Assembly: GCA_947172415.1 (NCBI GenBank)
Contig: OX359196.1
Span: 560,501-624,500, forward strand
Origin: Chondrosia reniformis
Lineage: Eukaryota; Porifera; Demospongiae; Chondrillida; Chondrillidae
Direction: 5' to 3'
Length of the DNA: 64,000 nt
The position numbers and the translations under genes were made by a program. The stretch's first letter is position 1. Each line of letters begins with the position of its first letter. Shown here piece after piece: positions 10,741 to 22,600 of this stretch. The notes beneath the pieces were generated by a model, which did no database searches, had not been told where the DNA came from, and saw only the letters and a program-made list of their open reading frames with translations.

Positions 10741-13700
10741 ATGGAGAGGCTTATTCCGATTATAAATCGTCTTCAAGATGTCTTTAATACTGTCGGACAG
10801 GGAGCAGACGTCATTCAACTGCCACAAATAGTCGTAATTGGAACTCAAGTGCGTCTTCCTCTAATATAATTTAGTTTAGCTATACATACATACAGGAGTA
10901 GTTTTCCGATCATAATTTGAAAAGAGCGTTTGAAAACTAGTGATTCTTCTTTGTCCGTCTCTCAGTCTAGCGGAAAGAGCTCTGTGCTCGAAAATTTGGT
11001 CGGCAAAGATTTTCTTCCGAGAGGTAAGTGGAGAAGTGTGTGAGGGCGTCTCTCTCTTGACCTCTGACCTCTGACCTCCTGCTTCTTAGGTACCGGCATA
11101 GTCACGCGGTGTCCTTTGGTCCTACAACTTGTGCATACTACTGAAGAGTCGACTGGAGAATGTAGGTAAAGTTGTATGTGCCTATCTGTCAGGGTAGCAG
11201 TGTTAGTTCAATGATAGATACGGCTTTATCTGTTAGTGTGGGGATGGGCGGAGTTCCAGCACCAGGAGAGAAAGCGCTATGAAGATCTTACTGAGGTCAG
11301 GGAGGAGATTAGAATGGAGACGGAGAAGATTGCCGGGGCAAACAAGGGAATCAGTACAGAAGCCATTAGACTTCGGATCCATTCTTCTCATGTTCTAGAT
11401 CTCACACTTGTGGATCTTCCGGGAATCACTAAAGTACTAACCATCCATCTGTCTACCCATCCATCCATCCATCCATCCACCCATCCACCCACTCACCCAT
11501 CCACCCACTCACCCATCCACCCACTCACCCATCCACCCACTCACCCATCCATCCATCCATACACCCATCCACCCACTCACCCATCCATCTATCCATCCAT
11601 CCATCCATCCGTCCATTCATCCATCCACCCACCCACCCATCTGTCTGAGGCGCTTCCTTTCACTAGGTCCCTGTTGGAGAACAGCCAGAAGATATTGAGC
11701 AACAGACGTATAGTCTTTGTAGAAAGTATATTAAAAATCCCAACTCAATAATACTTGCAGTCACGCCGGCCAACATAGATATTGCAACATCAGAAGCTCT
11801 AAAATTGGCCAAATCTGTGGATCCACAAGGAGACAGAACTTTGGCGGTGTGCACCAAACTTGATCTGATGGACCGGGGAACCGATGCACATGACATCCTG
11901 GAGGGGAAGGGTGAGTGGATCTTCTAAGTGTCTGACCTAATCATCTTCAGTATAACATTTTGAACAGAATTATCATAAATATAATTCTTTTCATAAGTGG
12001 TCAAATAACAGAGAATATGATGCTCTAATTAATAGTATTTTCTAAAAACACTTAGAGATTTGGGTGAAGATGTACATCTTCTTGTCTTGTTCTTCTTGTT
12101 TTATTGATCACTTTGTCTCTGTTAGTGATACCGGTGAAGTTGGGTATAATTGGTGTCATCAACAGAAGTCAGGAGGACATTCAGAACAAAAAGGTGATGT
12201 CCAGTATACGTAGGATGAGGAGGAGGGGGAGGAAGAGGAGGGAGGGAGAGGGAGGAGAGGGGGAGAGGGGGAGAGGGAGGAGAGGAGGGTAGCCTGTACT
12301 GGTTATTCACTGTATCTTTCCTGTCCCTTCAGTCCATTGAGGAGGCGCTCAAGTTTGAAGGCAGTTTCTTGAAGAAGAGATATCCACTGTTAGCTGTGAA
12401 GAGTGGTACTCCGTATCTCGGATTGAAACTAAATAAAGTAAGTTTACAACACAAGTTGGTTATCTGGGTAAGATTCCTGACCTCATTCCTTAGAATCAAA
12501 TAACAATTTGGTTTAGTCTCTTTACAATGTAGAAATTCAGTCTAAAAATATACTGTAGTTTCCCAAAGGGATCCATTGCATGTGGGAGTTGTAAAACCAT
12601 TCAACTACATGCTCAATTTGTTTGTAAGAATTCAAAATATGTCCCGGTTGATCACATTACGGTATTCACTGTTCCTCCCCAGCTATGTATATATGTATGT
12701 ATGTGTAGTTGTTAATGAGTCACATTAGAAGATGTCTACCAGATTTGAGGGCTAGAGTTAATTCAATGATAAACAAACATGAAATGGTTTTGAATCAGCT
12801 AGGACAGCCCATCACAAACAGAGTAAGTGCAATGCATTATATAATGAGGATATTGTCTAGCTACAGCGCCTGTAATGTCACTGGATGGTTGTCCTATGAA
12901 CTATACGTAGGGTAGCGCTCTGCTTCAAGTCCTCACTGGCTTTGCGACTGAGTATGTGTCTACCATTGAAGGAACGTCTAAAGACATAGAAACAGATCGT
13001 TTGTAAGATTGCTGTCTGTCCATATTAATATCTATCCACCCACCCATCCATCCATCCACCCACCCATCCATCCATCCATCCACCCATCCACCCATCCATC
13101 CACCCATCCACCCATCCACCCATCCACCCATCCACCCATCCACCATCCATCCACCCATCCATCCATCCACCCATCCATCCGTCCATCCATCCACCCATCC
13201 ATCTACCCATCTACCCATCCACCCATCCACCCATCCATCTACCCATCCACCCATCCACCCATCCACCCATCCACCCATCAACCCATCCACCCATCAACCC
13301 ATCCTTCACTGTCTCGTAGATCCGGAGGTGCTAGAATATGTTACATATTTCATGATTTATTCAAAAAGACAGTAGCCAAAGTTGAGCCTCTTCAAGGACT
13401 AAGCAAAGATGACGTAACCCATGCCATCACAAATGCAATGGTGAGTGAAACTCTAGCACTGCTTAATTGGAGGATATCCCCCTAAATTCTTCAGGGGGGA
13501 GCTGACCCTTGACCTTTGTCCTTGCTGACACATATAGGGACCAAGGCCAGCTCTCTTTGTTCCCGAGATGGCCTTTGAACTTCTGGTAAAGAGGCAGATT
13601 CGCCTTCTTCTCTCTCCAAGTTTACAGTGTGCAGAGAAAGTTTATGAAGAAATGAAGAGAGTTATGCAGTACTGTGTCCAGCACGTATGTATTACTGGGG

Positions 13701-15562
13701 CCCCTTCTTAGCTTACATCATCAATGTGTACTTGTGTATAAGCACTAGTGTCATCAGTGACAGGTCTTGTTTGAGCAGATGATAAAGGCAGCCATTTGCT
13801 TATACATATCTCTATCTCTAAGCTCTCTTCAGGTTTAGTTCCCCTATAGGCTCTTTTACAGAATAGGCATATAGCATGTAGGAAAATGGTATCTTAGATT
13901 TTTCATATATATTATTTATCCCTGATATTAGGCTAGAAACGTAAAAGTTGAGATATTGACCTTCTTGTGAATAGTAAACATTTGTTTATTTTAGTTGAAG
14001 GAGTTTCAGAGATTTCCCTCTCTGAAGGAGGAGATTGTGAGAGTTGTGTCAAACTTCATCAAGCAGAGACTACCCGTAGCTAATTCTATGGTTAGTACTG
14101 TATTCCTATGTGGACAGCACTTTTTAGGATTGAAATGGTTGTGTTTATGTTATCTTGCAGGTAGAGGATCTTATCCAGATCGAGCTAGCTTACATTAATA
14201 CCAATCATCCAGATTTCATTGGAGGGAAGCATGCAGCTTATGAATCTATTCTAGCATTCAAGGTGAGCTGATCCAAGCAGTAGTTGTGAGAAATTCCCTT
14301 CGTAATTTATATTATAGTACGTAAAGCACCTGTCAGTGATTACTTTCTTTTCATGAACAGCATCAACAAATCAGGGAAGAAACATCAAAGGCAAAGTTAG
14401 AGGTACCTTGACATTATAAATAATTTCACAAAGTATTTCATTGTTAAACAATTCCAAATACAAAGGTGGCCACAATTAGAGAAGAAGAAGCGACAGCCAA
14501 AGAGGAGGCAGCGGTGCACCGTGAAGGTCAGAGCAGGGGGTGGTCGTGGTGGCCCAAGAGAGAGAAGAGCTTCCATGACTCGTCCAACGTGGATGATCCA
14601 CCAACACCTCAAGATACTGAGGTATGTACATACATTGTATCTGCTGATCCAGTGCCACATGTTGCATCAGGATCAAACTGTGGTCATTTGTGCAAGTGTA
14701 GGTTGACAATAGCGGAGACAGCTTGTATGTGACACAGGAAGTGGATTGCCAGTTGATTGGTTAGTCATCAGCATGTGACTTCAAAGGAGATGTTGGGAGC
14801 CCCCAGTCTTCTCTTTCCTTAGAAAACCTAATTAGCTCGTATTTTGTTATTGTCAGAAAGACTATCCAAGATGCGTGAGTGCTGCTTTTAAAAATGCATC
14901 CTTATTTAAAGAGAAGTCAGATGCATGTGGACAATGTTTTAATTGCAATCCTTTTACCTTCAATGGCTGCAGTGTACCAAAAGCTATCATGCACTGTTTA
15001 GTGAATTTTGTCAAGGAGAACTTACAGAGTGAACTTGTTAGATTGTTATATAAGGTACTGTATTGCTACTACATTGGTGACATTATCAGACACCGATGAC
15101 TACCACTACATTGGTGATATACTGATGTCTGTTATGATTTATACTTTAATATCTTGTTGCCTTAGAATGAGGTGATGGATCAACTGATGACTGAATCTCC
15201 AGAAATCTTCAGGAGAAGAAAGGAAACAGCGGAAATGTTAGAGGTACAGTACGTAAGATCACTTTATTAAGAGTTAAGATGATCTCCTGTCTCCTATATA
15301 TACTGTATATGCATGTACAGTTTTAAATGTTAGAGGTAAAAACACTTTATTAACTCCATCAGTACTGTGCTCCTTCCAAGTACTTGGCTTCTGGATAATT
15401 AGATAAATTATTATTCTTTAGCTAAACATATGTATGTGTGCATATCTCAAGTATTGAGTGAGTAGTTGAGTAGTGTTTGCGTATCTATTTCTACAGGCTC
15501 TTCAAAAGGCCAATGACATACTGAGTGAAATTAGGGATATAGGAATGGATGAATTCTTCTAA
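10741..15562 (+). CDS. DNM1L: Dynamin-related fission GTPase (DRP1 / DNM1L)
   Basis: Large GTPase that assembles around mitochondria and peroxisomes and drives fission. Exons: 10741-10848, 10966-11023, 11090-11161, 11237-11433, 11667-11910, 12126-12193, 12333-12437, 12709-12822, 12911-13002, 13320-13440, 13538-13684, 13995-14090, 14161-14262, 14361-14402, 14466-14621, 14702-14759, 14823-14874, 14973-15054, 15166-15243, 15497-15562. Phases close and give 685 aa (human isoforms about 700-736). P-loop GTQSSGKSS 34-42, DLPG 139-142, TKLD 208-211. The middle domain has [10 protein letters not shown] and [13 protein letters not shown]. The GTPase effector domain ends [13 protein letters not shown] charged variable domain (about 509-590) contains [10 protein letters not shown]. 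The start matches the family ([16 protein letters not shown]). Introns 11434-11666 and 13003-13319 are filled with CCAT/CCAC repeats. Confidence 0.95.
11444..11640. repeat. CCATCCAC-type tetranucleotide repeat in a DNM1L intron
   Basis: Tandem CATC/CACC tetranucleotides filling the intron between exons 4 and 5. A similar array lies in the intron before exon 10 (13027-13305). Confidence 0.9.
12212..12292. repeat. Purine-rich GGAGAG repeat in a DNM1L intron
   Basis: An 80-base AGGAGG/GGAGAG run in the intron between exons 6 and 7. Confidence 0.85.
13027..13305. repeat. CCATCCAC-type tetranucleotide repeat in a DNM1L intron
   Basis: About 280 bases of (CCAT/CCAC)n between exons 9 and 10. Open frames on both strands across it ([16 protein letters not shown]) are artefacts. 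Confidence 0.9.
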
Positions 15563-16629
15563 TAGTGTTAATTTTAATATGCACATAATATATTATTATT
15601 ATTATTACGAGAACTCCTCTTATGCATGCACATGTAATAGATTGCAATTGTGAACAGTATGAATTGCTATGTCATCATGACGGTATTAGTTTGTGTGTTT
15701 CCCATCCATCCCTTTGTCAATTCCACTGAAGGTCTCCAGGCTGAAACGTCCCCAAGAATGTTTGTTTTGCGCTACTTCAGGAAGCTCATTAACTAATTAT
15801 ATAATACAGTACTTTATACTTATCTACAAACTATAGCATATACTGCTAAACATTATCCACACTGGAGGAGTAGACTATTTACTACATGTGGACTGTATAA
15901 AGTTTTCATATACTTAAATATGATCTGTAATTAATGTAATGAACTGTATGTAAACTAGCTATAGCTAGCTTCATACCATCTGTGATTGCAACTTGCTACA
16001 TTATTTCTTTTCCAGCGTCATTCTTCCACTGGAGTGCACAGCTGCAAGCATTACACCATCAATGTACCTTAGATACGGCAATCATCAATGTATATACCTT
16101 AGATACGGCAATCATCAATGTATATACCTTAGATACGGCAATCATTAATATACCTTAGATACGGCAATCATTAATATACCTTAGATACGGCAATCATTAA
16201 TATACCTTAGATACGGCAATCATCAATGTACCTTAGATACGGCAATCATCAATGTACCTTAGATACGGCAATCATCAATGTATATACCTTAGATACGGCA
16301 ATCATCAATGTATATACCTTAGATATGGCAATCATTAATGTACCTTAGATACGGCAATAATTGAACAACTACACATACATTTTACACTGAGATTTCCCTA
16401 GGAATATCTAAGCAATAAGGTCAGCTAAGTTGGCGGTTGTTAACAATCTTTCTCTTTCACTCTTCAGATGACTCGTAAGATGTCAAAGTGAATGTGCTAC
16501 AAATAGTATAAAATACATATTAACATACATACGTACATATAACAATCAGACCCTCCCCATGTCACTATATGAAGGATATACAATATAAAATATACAATAC
16601 CTTATGATTATGAATGCCTGTGTCTTGTG
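15563..16629. other. Convergent intergenic DNA between DNM1L and UPF2
   Basis: Holds the 3' ends of both genes, no coding signal, and a tandem repeat at 16052-16365. The fragment at 15718-15760 (ctccaggctgaaacgtcccc) resembles a word seen again at 40861 and may be a small dispersed-repeat remnant. Confidence 0.6.
16052..16365. repeat. 24-30 base minisatellite between DNM1L and UPF2
   Basis: About 11 copies of units based on CCTTAGATACGGCAATCATC, with variable TGTATATA linkers, so unit length alternates between about 24 and 30 bases. Confidence 0.9.
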
Positions 16630-19600
16630 TCAATATCTCTGCTGCCTTGGAACACTGCCACGCCCTCCCTGGCCAGAACCAGGATTGTTGATACGCCCTC
16701 CCTGGCCAGAACCAGGATTGTTGATACGCCCTCCCTGGCCAGAACCAGGATTGTTGATACGCCCTCCTTGGCCAGTACCAGGATTGTTGACACGCCCTCC
16801 CTGTACAGAATCGGGATTGTTGACACGCCCTCCCTGTACTGAACCAGGATTACTGCCACGTCCTCCCTGTACTGAACCAGGATTGCTGCCACGCCCTCCC
16901 TGTACTGAACCAGGATTGCTGGCACGCCCTCCCTGGATATAAATACCTTTCCTGGTAGAGCTGCTATATCCTGCCCCCTGGTCTGATTTGAATGTTTGAG
17001 GTCGTGTGTCTTGCGACCTCACACTTGTCTGAGCAGTGCCAATTAAACTGGCTAAAGGGTAGAAAGAGGTAAGTGCACATCACTACCTTGACCAATCACA
17101 CAAGCATTCATCATCACTATGACTACAGGGGTGTGGTTATCATCCCCTCCCACCTCACTCTTGCCACGCCTACCTAAATATTCCTCTTCCTGCCTCTGTT
17201 CCTGTTCCAGAACAAGTCTCTTCATCTCCTGTCGTTCTGCCTCCAGAGCCTAAACACAACAGATCAATCAAGCAAATCCACAATCATTGTACATATATAG
17301 TTAGGGACAATTAGAAGATAAATATGTCTCCTTCTCTTTTACAAGAAAGAAAGAAAATAGAAAATCAGTGACTCAGTGAAGAAGAGAAGTTGAAGAAGAA
17401 ACTCTTGTATCTTCATCCAAAGCTCTCACTAGATTTAGTTCCCTATAGGCCTTTAAAGTAGAAGTAGCATATTGAAAATGGTGTACTATATAATGTGATT
17501 CAATCTGAATCAACTAGGTTTCATAGGTTGAGTAGTTAATGGTGAGAACTTGTGCGTGTGATATCAAGTTATAACTCTGTGTGTCAGATAAACCCACTTC
17601 TTGTGTTCCCTTTAGACTCATTGCCAACCTGTTATCTGAAGGAATCAAGATCTCCTTCATCTAGAGGAGGAAGGAACAGGAGTACACTACATTACCAGTC
17701 AGAGGGACCACAACCATCTAGCTCCCCAAACACAGATTAGGGAAGCATTCTACTCAACAAACGGTAATTAATTCAGGCAGTTTGGCAGAAAGAAGAATCG
17801 AAAAAACTGCATCTCTAGACGCTCCCAAAGTCGAAAGATGAACCTTTACAAAGATACTCAGGATCTGTTCCTGTTACTGAAGAGTATAGCAGAATTAATC
17901 CTTATCAACCATGTACAGTTGCCGTATAGTGAAGAAGCCATGATTCAGACTAAATAGGCAGACTTTAGAGGTTTAGGATTATGGTTGTTTCAGTGCTCGA
18001 GGAAAAGTTATTCCCAATATTTGCATACTTGTTGTTTGTGTCCCTTCTTCGTGAGCAAGGTGAATGTGACCTCATTTGTATCTGCTTCTTCTTGAGACGT
18101 CTGAGGTCTTCCACTTCTTGTTCTCATGGGTACTGCAGCGTCCAACACAGGAACACGTGAGCTCTCAACATGACGAGACTACCAATCATTAAATGCAAAA
18201 GAGATTATTACTAATTAAATGCAAAAGATATTATTAATAATTAAATGCAAAAGAGATTATTACTAATTAAATGCAAAAGAGATTAATACGGTCATTAATA
18301 TAATTATTGTAACAATTATTATACTGTTAAATTAGGACTAATAGGAAAAAAAAAACAATAATAATAATAAAATTAATAGTCAATACTAATTAAATAAAAA
18401 GTGTGTATCTTCCAAAGAAGATTAATTATGTAAAAGGAATATAGTTTAGTTGAGTAAAATTCACTGAAATGCATCACTGGAAATCATTAGTTGCATTGTG
18501 TGGTAGATGTGAGGAAATTGACATCATACAAACACATACGTATACAAGTTCAAAGTGTAAAATACATATTCTTACCTGAGCACTCTCTGCCATGACCTTC
18601 TCAAATGCTGATAACAACTCTTCATCTTCCTTGCAGGGAATGTGTTTGGGAGCACCTATGACAGCCTCCTCATCTTCATCAGAGTCAACTGAGCTCTGTG
18701 TGTCATCTTCTTCAGAAAGTTCAGTCTCTACTTCTTCTTCACTTTCATCCTCCTGATGAAGGGGGTGTGGAGGACGGTGGAGAAGGGTGTGGAGGAGGGT
18801 GGAGAGGGGTGTGGAGGAGGGTGGAGAGGGGTGTGGAGGAGGGTGGAGAGGGGTGTGGAGGAGGGTGGAGAGGGGTGTGGAGGAGGGTGGAGAGGGGTGT
18901 GGAGGAGGGTGGAGAGGGGTGTGGAGGACGGTGGAGAGGGGTGTGGAGGAGGGTGGAGAGGGGTGTGGAGGAGGGTGGAGAGGGGTGTGGAGGAGGGTGG
19001 AGAGGGGTGTGGAGGAGGGTGGAGAGGGGTGTGGAGGAGGGTGGAGAGGGGTGTGGAGGAGGGTGGAGAGGGGTGTGGAGGAGGGTGGAGAGGGGTGTGG
19101 AGAAGGGTGGGGAACAGAGTGGAGAGGGTGTGGAGGGTGGAGAGGGGTGTGGAGGGTGGAGAGGGTTCAGTTTAACTAACTTGCATTACTCTACTCTTGT
19201 TAAGACAGCTGCCCTCTGCTTCATCAACATCATCCTCATCGTCTCCCTGATACAGATCCTGTTCATTTGAGGAGGTTTGGTCTGTACACAACAACACACA
19301 AACATGTTTGTCAACAAGCTAGCAGTGCATGGCTATGAATTGAGGAGCCAACTTGGAGTGAACTTGGTTTTGAACTGTTTTTCAAGCTCCAGAGCGGCCT
19401 CATAAGCTTCTTGTGGTGTGGAGAAGAGTATCAGTTTTGGCCTCAGTCCTTCCAACAGATCAGACACTGCATTGTGAATCTCCAGGGGAACTGGCTGTCT
19501 TTTCTTGAACAAATAACACTAAATGGATGGATGGATGGTGGTTGGATGGATGGATGGATGGATGAATGGATGGTGGTTGGATGGATGGATGGATGGATGG

Positions 19601-22600
19601 ATGGATGGATGGATGGATGGTTGGATGGATGGATGGATGGATGGATGGATGGATAAATTGACAAACTGGTGGAATATTAGGTGAGTCTTAATACGTTAAC
19701 ATAAACTTACTTGAAAGAAAACTAAAAAATTGTCTAGCTTTTTCTTGTTGCTCCCGTGATCAAAGTACGGTCCACAAGAGTCGAGTAGCACACAAATCAG
19801 TCTCACTCTGAAGTAGGAATCCGGCAGGTCTAGGTAGGAGGGGGAGCCATCGGGGTTCCATCCGAAGGAGAGCAGAGAGTAGAGAGTTCGAAAGATGACC
19901 TGGGACTCCACCAGTTGATAGATGTACATTTCTCCCAAGAACTTGATCATGCTGACTCTCCGTTGGTTCAGTTTGGGCCAGTTCAACTCCATACCAATTC
20001 TGATGTCCTCCAGTGTAGCATCAACCACCTGTATGACAGCCTCCATCTGGTGGGCAGCCAACCCCGCGAGGATATTGGCTACAGATTGGATGTTGTTGAA
20101 CTTCACGTTCCATACTCCAGTCAGAATCTGGACTGCATTCGTAAACACCTGCACAAGTGAGAATGGAGTGAATAAGGCAACACCTTCTGATAATGCAATG
20201 ATGTACCTCTGGGTCGTTCCATGGAAGCTTGCGAAGTAACTTGAGTATCTATGGAAACCAGAACACAACATGCAGTCTGTAAACAGGTGTAGGCCTGTGT
20301 TAGTCAACGTACCTTTTCACTTGTGACCTTATTCAAGTCTTTATACAACAACTTAATCATGTATTCCACAATTGGTGCTCGTCTGACCTTCATCACCTGA
20401 GTGAAGGAGGGAGGTTGACACTATAGAGATTACCATGGCAACAGGAAAATTACCTTAGTAGCCTCAGGAGGGTTTGCATAATATATGGCATTATCAATCA
20501 TGCTCATGTGTTGAGGGCTCAAGTGGAGAGCCTTCTTCTTACGAATCAGCATTTCCTGTGTACAGAAGATTCATGTGAGGAGCATGTGAGGAACATGTGA
20601 TCAGCATGTGAGGAGCATGTGACTGGCTCACAAGTATAGCTTTAGTCCGAGGTTGAGAATCCGGTGATCGCAGGAGATACCTGCCACAGTGCTCCAACAT
20701 TAAACAGGCCATCTCAACAGACGCTGGAGAAAAGTCTTGAACCATGAGCTAGTTATAGAAGGGAAAGAGAGGAAGGAGAGTGGAAAGGAGGGGAGAGGAG
20801 TGGAGAGGAGGGGAAGAGAGGAGAGAGGAGAGGAGAGTGGAGGGGAGGGGAGGGGAAGAGAGGAGAGTGGAGGGGAGGGGAGAGGGAGAAAGGAGGAGAG
20901 ATAAGCAGAGAGGAGAGACGAGAAGAGACAAGGACAGAGGAGAGGGGAAATGATGAACATACTAACCTGAAGGTGAAAGTGCATATAGAGATGTTGAGAT
21001 ACAAGCTCAAATTGACTTACTGTTAAGCATCGCATTGTTTCTGGTTTTGAGCAAGTTTTAAATTTTGTGCACTCAGCTAAATATCAGTGATACAGAAGAA
21101 ACCTCAGTGAAATCCTCCCCATTGCATAATGTACGATTGTCATACCTAAGAACCGGACGACTTTCAGTTTAGATTGTATGTGTACGGTAGCATCCTTCTT
21201 GTACACCTGCATAAGTCAGACATACAAGCATTACACCTTCCTCTGGAGGGGACTCCCCTAGCCACTAGCTAATGGAAGGATTAAGGAGGGGACTCCCCTA
21301 GCCACTAACTAATGGAAGGATTAAGGAGGGGACTCCCCTAGCCACTAGCTAATGGAAGGATTATGGAGGGGACTCCCCTAGCCACTAAATAATGGAAGGA
21401 TTATGGAGGGGACTCCCCTAGCCACTAAATAATGGAAGGATTAAGGAGGGGACTCCCCTAGCCACTAGCTAATGGAAGGATTATGGAGGGGACTCCCTTA
21501 GCCACTAAATAATGGAAGGATTATGGAGGGGACTCCCCTAGCCACTAAATAATGGAAGGATTATGGAGGGGACTCCCCTAGCCACTAACTAATGGAAGGA
21601 TTATGGAGGGGACTCCCCTGGCTGCTAGTTAAGTGAAAGGAGAGTCCATTTTGCTTCTGTTAAAACTTTCAGATTCAAATTTGCAGTGATACAGAATACA
21701 TAGACCTAGTATTGTCACACTTTATATATGCTTACATATATTTTGAGGTTTCTAATAAGCATGGACACCAGATCCTCTGACATGTCTGGAAGAAGAGGAT
21801 GGAGGGTTGCTATTAGACGTCCGTAGAAGGGAAGCAGGTCCATCCTGTATAAATAGTGAGTGCACAGGAAGTAGGATTACAACAGGAAGTAGGATTAAAA
21901 CAGTAAGTAGGATTAAAACAGTAAGTAGAATTACAACGGGAAGACTGCAGGTAAAGGATAAGCTGATGTATTTAACAGTTACAGCTTTTAGAGTTCTGAT
22001 GGTTGCTAGGAGACAGAGGCTGCATCAAAGGACTTACCTGTTTCTGCTGACATTGAAGAGAGTGCTAACAAACTTGTGTCTGTTTCCTTTTGTGTTGAGC
22101 TTCATACAAAACTCAGTTGCAAGCTGCAAGGAAGGAAAATTATCTGTAGTGTGGGCCGGACCCGAGGATAAAAATGGCTGACTAGCTTGAGCTCGTTAAA
22201 TATGTCAACTTTCAAAATATTCTAATATTAGTATTAAATGATTAATACTGTCCAACCTCATCCACCATCTGTTTGTTAGTGCAGTTGGGCAAGCGAAGGA
22301 GGAAGTCATCAAAGCCGATAGTGGTCGGATTACTATCTTTTCTAGTGTCCTCCATATCTAACGTAAGACAACAAAATTCTCACAAACTGATCTCAAATCA
22401 GAAGAGGTACAGAGGGGAGATAACCCAACAAACTAGGTACGTGAGTCTAATGTACATATTTAATGTCACACTTGATGGTGCACATAGATACTCAATTCCG
22501 TGGTCTACTTACAGTACATTGAAGGTCAGATTCGGCATACCTTCAAACTCGAGCTTTTCTTCGTCTTCCAAACTTAAAGGTTCTAAATCATCTACGAGAA

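Noticed and set aside
12122..12310. Pro-rich minus frame
   Set aside because: Complement of a GGAGAG repeat in a DNM1L intron.
14875..15054. Direct read-through of a Cys-rich segment in DNM1L (14875-14972)
   Set aside because: A GTGAGT donor at 14875 and GCAG acceptor at 14971 give perfect DRP1 continuity; the read-through would break the effector domain.
18698..19270. 190-aa Gly/Trp/Arg-rich plus-strand frame
   Set aside because: Repeat in a UPF2 intron; overlaps real UPF2 exons on the other strand.
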